Origin: Globobulimina sp.
Lineage: Eukaryota > Foraminifera > Rotaliida
NCBI GenBank assembly: GCA_003354225.1
Contig: PIVH01000536.1
Span: 1-5,503 of the forward strand
Length of the DNA stretch: 5,503 nt
Reading direction: 5' to 3'
In this document: positions 1-5,503 of the stretch, one piece after another
Layout: every line of letters starts with the position of its first letter
Position numbering within the stretch: the first letter of the stretch is position 1
Position numbers and translations under genes: made by a program
The notes under the pieces: model-generated
Database searches by the model: none
The model's input: the letters and a program-made list of their open reading frames with translations, nothing else
What the model was told of the DNA's origin: nothing

Positions 1-1688
1 TATTTGGCAGTAATTCTTCAGTGAGACACATTGTGTGTTTCCATCCATGAACAATTTGTAAAATGCGTTGATTTGGAAAGTCATAAATTTTTGGAGTTGG
101 CTCATTTTCAAGTCTTTCATATTCTGAACCAAAACAAATCACTTTGCCACATTTTGTAATCAATGATGTTTCATAAAAACCAGCTATAACTTTTATAATT
201 TTATATTGCGACGGAACTTTTATTTTGCCGACAACCATCGATAAAGGATCTCCTTTGAGCAATATACCATCATTTTGATCCACATATGAATTATTGTCAT
301 TATTTTTGTTTTCCTTCAATTTAAATGGTGAACGGTGTTGTTTTTCAATCTGTGCAGTGGTTAAATCGCATCCTCGTTCGCGAATATCCAGCAACATCAA
401 TGCATCACTCCTGACCCGGCCACATTGGCCATAGCGAGACATACCAAATGAATAAACATTGCCCGACTCACATAACACGACCGTATGGTTCGAACCGCAC
501 GACACATCCACCACGTATTCGCCACACAGATCCTCCACCAATGTTGGCCAATGTTTGTCGCTGAGATCGAGCCCGTGGCCCAAAGCACCACAGCCGCCAT
601 AACCAAACGTCCATAACAAACCATCATCGGTTAAGATGGCCGAATGTTTGTGGCCGCACGACATTGTTACAATGGATGGCGAATACAACGAGTCGTCATA
701 AAAGGGGTAATTATCATATGTGTAATCTGCCGCATCATTGCTATGGTACTGGTACATTGACGAGGCAGTGATGGAAGCAATGGGTGCTATATAGTCCTTG
801 TCCTTGTCCTTTATTTGCGAGTTGTATTTATGCCATTTATATTTCAAATGTTTCCTCCATAACGGCGTCATAGGCCTTGGTATGGGATATTCGCCGAGTC
901 GCGCTCCGATGCCTGCGCCCAAACGCCCATTTAAGCCGACCCCGCACGACCAAATACAGCCCGTTTTATCCAAAAATAGCGTATGGACATAGCCGCTGGC
1001 CACAGAAACCACATTGTGCCCCAATAACCTTTCAATGCACGTCGGTTTGCTGAATATCTCCGTGTAGTGATTATAGATTTTGTGTCCTAACTGTCCCCAT
1101 TTGCCAATGCCCCACGAATAGACCTTGCCATCCGAGGAGAGGGCAAAAGTGGTTCCAGCGTTGCACTCAACATACGCTATTTTGATGTCATAATTTGAAA
1201 ATTCTGGAATTATCCCAGGTATTAACTGTGCATTGTCAAAGGATATAAATCCGGTATTCCATTTTTGTCCGATTGATTGCATAATATTTAGCAAACCGGG
1301 CGCATTCACTGCCAGATTGGCGGAGGAATACATTGTTTTAATGTCATCGATCCAACCCCAACGATATAAGCTTCCATTGGAGGATAACGCATAACAATGA
1401 CTCCAACCACTTGAAATTTGGATAATATCCAATGATGATAATGATTTTATCTCCATTGGGTGTTGTAAATCGTTATATGAGCCATGTCCTAAACATCCAT
1501 GAATACCCCAACCCCAACTATACACTCTACGTTTTAATCCACTGCTTGGCGATACAGATAATGATTCGTGTCTAATTCTTTCTTAATATTAATATTAATA
1601 TCAATATCAATATCATTTATCATCAATGTTTAATATGTTTATTAATAAATCTATTATTAAACACATACTTTTGTGTCCATTTGGACAT
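1..1688 (-). CDS. RCC1-repeat beta-propeller protein, 3' end beyond window
   Basis: Two coding exons are visible: 1669-1688 (20 nt, starting MSKWTQK) and 1-1571, joined across a 97-nt intron. They give 530 residues with no in-frame stop, and the frame is still open at base 1. RCC1-type blades (a V-x-C/S-G-x-x-H-T/S-x-x-L strand followed by G-x-V/L-Y/W-x-W/F-G-x-x-x-x-G-x-L-G) occur at about residues 22-38, 56-80, 138-170, 194-227, 307-340, 360-391, 465-488 and 510-523. The best examples are S-C-G-H-K-H-S at 311-317 and Y-S-W-G at 158-161. Proteins of this fold are propellers that act as Ran exchange factor, chromatin adaptor, ubiquitin-ligase scaffold or mitochondrial protein; nothing here singles out one. 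A long charged insert with K-D-K-D-K-D lies near 240-305 between blades, and an Asn-rich one near 420-450. The start was chosen because the ATG at 1688 joins in phase (AA|A) across GTATGT...TTAG. The family is certain, the exact orthologue is not. Confidence 0.85.
1572..1668 (-). other. Intron 1 of the RCC1-repeat gene (97 nt)
   Basis: On the minus strand it begins GTATGT and ends GAATTAG. Removing it joins AA to A, making a Lys codon that continues into the propeller frame. Without splicing, an in-frame TAA lies just upstream of exon 2, so an upstream exon is required. It contains the (YAATAT)5 repeat at 1584-1613. A second ATG at 1680 would not join in phase using the same donor and acceptor, which supports the start at 1688. 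Confidence 0.75.
1584..1613. repeat. Hexanucleotide tandem repeat (YAATAT)5
   Basis: Five 6-bp units, three TAATAT then two CAATAT, read on the plus strand. The repeat lies wholly inside the RCC1 gene's first intron. Simple-sequence repeat. Confidence 0.8.
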
Positions 1689-1734
1689 GATAGGAATACG
1701 AAAACTTTGTGGTTTACAAAAAACTTTTCATTCC
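1689..1734. promoter_or_regulatory. 46-bp divergent intergenic region, probable shared 5' region
   Basis: This lies between the ATG of the RCC1-repeat gene (minus strand, 1688) and the ATG of the calponin-homology gene (plus strand, 1735). No TATA box is visible. It is too short for two separate core promoters with leaders. Either the transcripts overlap, or a promoter lies in the opposing gene's first intron, or one gene has a non-coding 5' exon. The assignment as regulatory is an inference from geometry. Confidence 0.4.
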
Positions 1735-2337
1735 ATGGCACTGGAAGCAGCAAACCGAAAATATGGTAGAAACGTGGGAGGATTTCAAAATAAAAAAAAA
1801 AAAAAAAAACGTAGAACAAGAGCAAGTCGAAGAGGTTCAACAATATTTGTGTCAAGTAGTTGGTGAAAAGTTAGATGGTGATCTTTTTGATGAATTAAAA
1901 GATGGAACAATTTTATGTCGATTATTAAATGAAATATCTCCTAACGTCTGCAAAAAATTTAAACAGACAAAGGCTGCGTTTGTAGCAAGGAATAATATCT
2001 CAATATATTTAGCTGGCTGTAAATCGTTAGGAATGGCTCAAATGGATTTATTTGAAACAAGAGAGTTACAAATTATATTTAATATGAATATGAATATGAA
2101 TATGAATATAAATAATATAATGATATACATAGTTTATATGACTTACAAGCACCGCATGCAGTGTTAAATAATATTTATACCGTTTCTGCTGTTTCAAGGA
2201 AATTAGGCTTTAAAGGACCGTTTATCGGCGTAAAAATTGCAAATTCAAATAAACGCAATTTTACAAAGGAACAATTGGTTGAAGCAAATAGAAAATTAAT
2301 ACAAGAATCAATGGCTGAGCATAAACAGCCTAATTAA
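1735..2337 (+). CDS. Calponin-homology (transgelin/Mp20-type) muscle-like protein
   Basis: Three exons, 1735-1765, 1815-2064 and 2133-2337, give 161 residues. The protein begins M-A-L-E-A-A-N-R-K-Y, then has a single calponin-homology domain at about residues 11-118. Visible marks are E-L-K-D-G-T-I-L-C-R-L-L-N (the family's LKDGxxLCxLxN), F-x-x-R-N-N-I in the middle, D-L-F-E-T-R-D-L-Y (family pattern D-x-F-x-T-x-D-L), and N-K-R-N-F-T-K-E-Q-L at 133-142, matching the family's N-x-R-x-F-T-x-E-Q-L. Relatives bind F-actin and are abundant in invertebrate muscle. The usual C-terminal calponin-type motif (M-G-x-N-K-G-A-S-Q-x-G) is missing; the protein ends soon after the FTKEQL helix, so it is shorter than Drosophila Mp20 (about 184 residues). 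Both splice joins restore conserved residues: K-Y-E-Q-E-Q at the first and T-R-D-L-Y at the second. An in-frame ATG at 1687 could add 16 residues, but that extension has no family likeness. Subfamily (transgelin, calponin or Mp20) is not resolved. Confidence 0.88.
1766..1814 (+). other. Intron 1 of the calponin-homology gene (49 nt)
   Basis: It begins GTAGAAAC and ends AACGTAG, and splices TAT G|AA CAA so that K-Y-E-Q-E-Q reads through. It includes an uninterrupted run of 18 A (1792-1809) four bases before the acceptor AG. Reading straight through instead would either shift frame or put a Lys run into the domain's N terminus. Confidence 0.75.
1792..1809. repeat. A18 homopolymer
   Basis: Eighteen consecutive A on the plus strand inside the 49-nt intron. 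Homopolymers of this length are prone to slippage and sequencing length errors. Because it is intronic, the protein is not affected. Confidence 0.9.
2065..2132 (+). other. Intron 2 of the calponin-homology gene (68 nt)
   Basis: It begins GTTACAAA and ends ATACATAG. Splicing joins GA to T, giving Asp in T-R-D-L-Y, which is a conserved Asp of this family. Reading through gives a Met/Asn-repeat peptide and a premature stop at 2165-2167. It contains the (AATATG)5 repeat. Confidence 0.85.
2081..2110. repeat. Hexanucleotide tandem repeat (AATATG)5
   Basis: Five 6-bp units, the last ending in A instead of G, inside calponin-homology intron 2. Confidence 0.85.
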
Positions 2338-2379
2338 TTATATAAATTAAATTAATTAACTTCTTGTTTTGTTTTGTAA
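2338..2379. other. 42-bp gap between convergent stop codons
   Basis: The calponin-homology stop ends at 2337 and the DHHC-family stop begins (minus strand) at 2382. The gap is almost all A/T. Both 3' untranslated regions must fit here or run into the neighbour's coding sequence. Confidence 0.8.
2346..2351 (+). promoter_or_regulatory. Candidate polyadenylation signal ATTAAA for the calponin-homology gene
   Basis: ATTAAA, the commonest variant of AATAAA, begins 9 nt after the stop codon. T-rich and GT-rich sequence (TTCTTGTTTTGTTTTG) follows about 10-25 nt downstream, as expected of a cleavage-site downstream element. Confidence 0.45.
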
Positions 2380-3543
2380 TTATTTTATTAATTTTGAAGA
2401 TTTCCACAATGAGAGTCGTTTTGCTTGTATTGCTTTTGTAACATTCTCGATTTTCATCTTATTTTGATTATTTATATGGAATTTATAGCCATCCTCAGGC
2501 AAAGATGGTGAAATAGGGATTAACCAAAACCAAATATCATTTCCTAACATTTTTTTACAATTTAAAAATATCCCCTCATCAAATTCATGCGTATGTACAA
2601 AATCAATATTAAAATGTTTGGCCATTGCCTTTATTTCAATATATTTATGATACTCAATGGATGTCAAATTCTTACTCATTTGCCATAGATGCATACAACT
2701 CTGCATTGCCGCAAATATTGTAAAAAATATGCAAATGATTAATGTCAATAATAGACAAATTATGGAGAATATGCCATAGCGAGGCGCCGGCGCAGAATAT
2801 TCCAAATTATTTATAAATATACGATAAATTAAGATAAAAATCGATAGTATACACTCTAGAAACAAATAGATGATTGTTAGTAAAAAATATTTGTAATTGT
2901 AAAATCCAACGCCATTATTGAACCATACACAGAAATGATCCATTCGCAACACATTCGATTCTAACTCAAAGCAATAATGCGATCGAGGTGGACGAGCAAA
3001 ATTATCTGGAAAATCTTCCTCATTTTCATTCGAATTTTCATTCGAACTCTCTTCTATTAACAATCGGGTCTCTTCATTGCCATTTTCATCCTTGTCTTTG
3101 TTAAATCGCTTCATCCATTCTTGTTGTTGTTTAATTTGTTGTTTATAGCTTTTAAATCTTATTTTAAAATTTTCATGCATTTTTGGGTAACGTTTATACC
3201 ACTTTTTTTCCACTAATCCAGGCGATGTAAATGCACCTCTAAAATATTATTATTTTAATAAACATCAACACCAACATAGCAAACTTACAATACCTTACCT
3301 TAAAAAGGATGCAACTAACAATATCCAGAAAATACAAAATAATATTCCGTCGATTGGCAATGCTTTTGTGTCCAGGTTTAATGCATAAATATCTACCAAA
3401 ATTGAATAGGTAATAAATATTATAACTAGTATTGCCGCCGGAAACACAATTTTAGCAAATTGCCCTCTCGATAACTGCCCAACCATTGGTGGATGGCCAT
3501 GTTGATGACCATGTTGATGACCATGTTGAGCACCATGTGACAT
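2380..3543 (-). CDS. DHHC-family palmitoyltransferase-like membrane protein with degenerate zinc sites
   Basis: Two exons, 3299-3543 and 2380-3238, joined AG|A, give 367 residues. Membrane segments are at about 32-50, 64-81, 199-225 and 238-260, the four-pass layout of S-acyltransferases. The cysteine-rich domain lies between TM2 and TM3 (about 157-191) and reads R-P-P-R-S-H-Y-C, then V-L-R-M-D-H-F-C-V-W-F-N-N-G, then V-G-F-Y-N-Y-K-Y-F. Spacing is exactly that of the family. The active-site Cys185 and its partners Asp182 and His183 are kept. The C-x2-C pair is D157/D160, the zinc His of H-H-C is Tyr170, two more Cys are Leu174 and Asn177, the second His of DHHC is Phe184 and the last Cys is Gly191; only Cys171 remains of eight zinc ligands. 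N-L-T-S-I-E at 272-277 matches the TTxE motif. N-C-K-K-M-L-G-N-D-I-W-F-W-L-I-P at about 308-323 matches the conserved C-terminal segment after TM4. The first 20 residues are a His/Gly/Gln repeat, and an acidic linker lies at about 130-156. The frame is intact, so a coding gene is likelier than a pseudogene. Activity is unknown. Confidence 0.85.
2384..2389 (-). promoter_or_regulatory. Candidate polyadenylation signal AATAAA for the DHHC-family gene
   Basis: On the minus strand AATAAA lies within the last coding codons (TTA ATA AAA TAA), overlapping the end of the reading frame. If used, cleavage would fall within the 42-bp gap, giving a 3' untranslated region of perhaps 5-30 nt. Confidence 0.45.
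3239..3298 (-). other. Intron of the DHHC-family gene (60 nt)
   Basis: On the minus strand it begins GTAAGGT and ends ATTTTAG. Splicing gives S-F-L-R-G-A-F-T-S-P-G, which carries TM2 straight into the segment that normally follows it in this family (W..A..S.PG). Donor and acceptor are both strong. Confidence 0.9.
3497..3532. repeat. 12-bp tandem repeat coding for His-Gly-His-Gln units
   Basis: Three copies of a 12-bp unit (CCATGTTGATGA on the plus strand, the third imperfect) encode the H-G-H-Q repeats at about residues 4-17 of the DHHC-family protein. Copy-number change would stay in frame. Confidence 0.8.
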
Positions 3544-3637
3544 GTTTTTTGGTCTTTTAGTTGTTGTTGTTGAAGAAATAAAAGTGAAAAATAAAGTAAG
3601 TGGGAATACAATGTTGCTAATTGCTGGTAATTGATGA

Positions 3638-3667
3638 TTGAATTTGAATTTGAATTTGAATTCGAAT
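3638..3667. repeat. Hexanucleotide tandem repeat (TTGAAT)5
   Basis: Four perfect TTGAAT units and one TCGAAT, upstream of the DHHC-family start codon and so probably in its 5' untranslated region or promoter. Confidence 0.85.
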
Positions 3668-3703
3668 GGTAATAGTCACGCATAGACAAAGTATGAAGAT
3701 TAC

Positions 3704-3724
3704 TGTTTGTTTGTTTGTTTGTTT
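3704..3724. repeat. Tetranucleotide repeat (TGTT)5
   Basis: Five TGTT units plus one T on the plus strand, in the divergent intergenic region. Simple-sequence repeat. Confidence 0.85.
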
Positions 3725-3842
3725 CATTTTGTTAACATTGCAATAAACAAATAAAGATAATTAGGACACTCATTATCGCTGAAAAATAAATAAATAAAAA
3801 AAAAACATTCCAAAATATACAAATCAAAGAGAATTGAACGAG

Positions 3843-5503
3843 GGAAGAATAAAAGGAACGGTAACACACGTCATTTAAATAGAAATGATCCACAAACAGC
3901 AAATCAACAATCGTTGACGCAACAAAATCCATTTCCTGCCAATAATTTAACCATTTCAATACCAAATAGCACCGCGGCTAACAATAACAACAACAATAAT
4001 AATAATAATGGCAATACTAATAACAATGCAAACGGTCAACCAAATAATGCAAATCAAATTAATTTCAATGCATTAAGTATGAATACAAATGTTTTAAACA
4101 ATAACGGCTTAATGCAATTACAGCAGGCACAGTTAGTCCATGCGCAACAACAACAATTACAACAGCTACAACAATATCAGTTACAACAGCAATTACTGCA
4201 ACAACAGCAACAGCAACAACAGCAACAACAGCAACAGCAACAGCAACAGCAACAGAATGAGGATCAAAATAATAATAATAATAATAATGATCTAAATAAC
4301 AACCAAAATAAGACCCAACAAATTCAAATCGTTCAACCGTCTCAATTATCCCAATTATCTCAGCAATCTCAGCAAGGCCCCATTGACGCATCCAATGCAA
4401 ACACACAACAATTACTAATTCAAGCGCAAATACAGCAGTTACAAAACGTTGCACAGCAACAAAACCAGCAACAACAGCAAGCACATCAAGTACAACACCA
4501 ACAACAGCAGCAATTACAGCATTTGCAACAAGCCCAACAACTCGCTGCCTTACAAGCTGCTGCCGCCGCCGTACAACAACAACAACAACAGCAACAGCAA
4601 CAGCAATCAAATGCAAATCCAAATACCAACAATAATAATCAAAATAACACAAATAACCCAAACAGCAATGAACAAAATAATGATCAAAATAATAATGTGA
4701 ATGGCGGTAATGGCGGTAATAAAGATCAGACGCAAACAATTACACCACAACAATTGCAACAATTAGCTCAACAACAATATATTCAGCAATTACAAGCTGC
4801 TCAATTACAGGCAGCTACGGCACAATCAACTCAACAGCAACAGCAACAGCAACAGCAGCAGCAGCAGCAGCAATTACAGCATGCTGCGCATCAACAACAT
4901 GTAACGCGTGTTGTGTTCAATGCTATATCTCAGATTACAGTGCAATTACAGGCGACGCAAGCGCAATTACACAGCATTGTGCCCCAATTGACCTCATTGC
5001 AAACCCAATTACAAACACCCACACAAAACCAAAATACGCAACAACTCGAAACCCATTACAGAGCGGTCTCCTCTGCCTACGAGCAGCATTACAGGAAATA
5101 CCTCCTATATCTGCAGCAAATACAGCAGCTACAAACCTATCTACAACAACATCAGCAGCAGCAACAAATCAACCAACAACAACAACTACAACAAGACGCA
5201 TTAAACCAACAGCAACAACAACAGCAGCAATCACAACCACAACCACAACCACCACAACAATCACAACAACCACCACCACCACAATCACAGCAACCATCCC
5301 AACAACAATTGCAATTGCAACAAATCAACCAACTACAACTACAACAGCAACAGGAACATGAACAGCAACAGCAACAACAACAACAACAACAATCACAAGC
5401 ACCACCACCACCACCACAGCAACAACCACAACCACAACCACAACCACAGCAGCCATTGCAACAACAATTAAATGAGCAACAACAATTAGAATTAGCTGCT
5501 GTA
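3843..5503 (+). CDS. Gln/Asn-rich low-complexity protein, 5' start uncertain, 3' end beyond window
   Basis: One frame is open from 3794 (after TAA at 3791-3793) to the last base. There is no in-frame ATG until 4079, so an upstream exon is likely. The acceptor is placed at 3842 (GAACGAG|GG) by best guess; AGs at 3829 and 3831 also exist. From here about 553 residues are visible. In order: a short basic stretch (G-K-N-K-R-N-G-N-T-R-H); an Asn run near 3980-4009; polyGln of 19 at 4199-4255; mixed Q/N/A/L; an N-rich, acidic-tinged stretch at 4620-4735; 14 Gln at 4832-4873; an island with few Gln runs and normal composition at 4898-5149, probably helical; then Q and Q/P repeats to the edge. Such proteins are commonly transcription or chromatin cofactors or RNA-binding proteins in arthropods, but no DNA-binding or other named domain is visible. 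Codon choice for Gln is CAA mixed with CAG, and T and G are scarce on this strand. Function is not assigned. Confidence 0.65.
4199..4255. repeat. CAA/CAG tract coding for 19 Gln
   Basis: Nineteen consecutive Gln codons, CAA and CAG interspersed, so there is no pure trinucleotide run longer than a few units. Codon mixing usually lowers slippage. Confidence 0.9.
4832..4873. repeat. CAG/CAA tract coding for 14 Gln, with a pure CAG run
   Basis: Fourteen Gln codons; six consecutive CAG units at 4853-4870 form the longest pure CAG run seen in the window. Confidence 0.9.

Larger units (their letters stand above)
3544..3842. promoter_or_regulatory. Divergent region between DHHC-family and Gln-rich genes
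   Basis: About 300 bp separate the DHHC-family start codon from the likely first visible exon of the Gln-rich gene. It should hold the DHHC-family promoter and either the promoter or the first intron of the Gln-rich gene. It is made largely of simple sequence: (TTGAAT)5, a TGTT run, and an AAATAAATAAATA9 stretch at 3782-3805. No TATA box is clear. A possible tiny first exon for the Gln-rich gene is 3611-3626 (ATG TTG CTA ATT GCT G, then GTAATT), which would join in phase to an acceptor at 3842. This is a candidate only. Confidence 0.4.

Noticed and set aside
397-627. Minus-strand 76-residue frame within the propeller gene
   Set aside because: Shifted reading of the RCC1-repeat exon, which itself has clear blade motifs.
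798-992. Plus-strand 64-residue frame antisense to the propeller gene
   Set aside because: No family likeness, and it lies opposite conserved blades.
1613-1855. Minus-strand Phe-rich 80-residue frame across the divergent gap
   Set aside because: Its Phe run is the mirror of the A18 tract, and it crosses two introns and the calponin-homology exons.
1681-1866. Calponin-homology gene broken by a frameshift at the poly-A run
   Set aside because: Two frames do meet there, but a 49-nt GT-AG intron explains the join exactly and restores K-Y-E-Q-E-Q, so no sequencing error or pseudogene is needed.
3693-3746. Plus-strand mini-frame resembling a signal peptide (M-K-I-T-V-C-L-F-V-C-F)
   Set aside because: It is only 17 residues, generated by the TGTT microsatellite, and ends at a TAA. 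No in-phase splice to the Gln-rich frame is evident.
3732-3965. Minus-strand 77-residue frame in the intergenic region
   Set aside because: Low-complexity Phe/Ile reading of A-rich sequence, antisense to the start of the Gln-rich frame.
4449-4700. Plus-strand Asn/Ser/Thr-rich frame
   Set aside because: Out-of-frame reading of the same CAA/AAT repeats inside the longer Gln-rich frame.
4065-4739. Minus-strand 224-residue frame rich in Val, Ala and Tyr
   Set aside because: It is the mirror of CAA/CAG/AAC repeats. The plus-strand frame is longer, open to the edge and has the composition of known Gln-rich proteins.
5040-5150. Loose likeness of H-Y-R-A-V...Y-L-L-Y-L to the N-terminal helical domain of SS18-type chromatin proteins
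   Set aside because: Only scattered Tyr/Leu spacing matches. The conserved R-N-L-x-Y-L-A core is not present, so I do not name the gene.
1-5503. Bacterial, viral or transposon origin
   Set aside because: Introns, animal protein families and ordinary gene packing are present. I saw no transposase, reverse transcriptase, terminal repeats, CRISPR array, tRNA or rRNA.

Overview
The window looks like compact, AT-rich nuclear DNA from a small-genome invertebrate. The evidence is GT-AG introns of only 49, 60, 68 and 97 nt, a calponin/transgelin-type muscle protein, many short A/T hexamer repeats, and a very long Gln/Asn-rich reading frame. An acariform (astigmatid) mite is my best guess. That rests on general character rather than a diagnostic sequence. 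Nothing prokaryotic is present: no operon, no Shine-Dalgarno sites and no CRISPR array.

Layout. (1) 1-1688, minus strand: a spliced RCC1-type beta-propeller gene with a 20-nt first coding exon; its 3' part lies beyond base 1. (2) 1689-1734: only 46 bp separate its start codon from that of the next, divergent gene. (3) 1735-2337, plus strand: a three-exon calponin-homology gene encoding 161 residues. (4) 2338-2379: a 42-bp gap between convergent stop codons. (5) 2380-3543, minus strand: a two-exon gene for a four-pass membrane protein of the DHHC palmitoyltransferase family, 367 residues. (6) 3544-about 3842: a divergent intergenic or first-intron region rich in simple repeats. (7) About 3843-5503, plus strand: an uninterrupted Gln/Asn-rich frame that runs off the right edge; its start codon is not certain.

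The most notable element is the DHHC-family protein. Its cysteine-rich domain has the exact family spacing, yet seven of the eight residues that normally bind two zinc ions are replaced. The active-site Asp, His and Cys remain (as D-H-F-C), and so do the family's TTxE-like and C-terminal motifs. It may be a zinc-free palmitoyltransferase or a pseudoenzyme. Its N terminus also carries a His-rich repeat.

I see no common pathway. The genes are a propeller scaffold or exchange factor-like protein, an actin-binding muscle-type protein, a membrane acyltransferase relative and a probable nuclear low-complexity protein. They are linked by tight packing (head-to-head, tail-to-tail, head-to-head) that probably forces shared promoters and overlapping 3' ends. 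Four gene models, four introns, the intergenic stretches and the simple repeats are listed.
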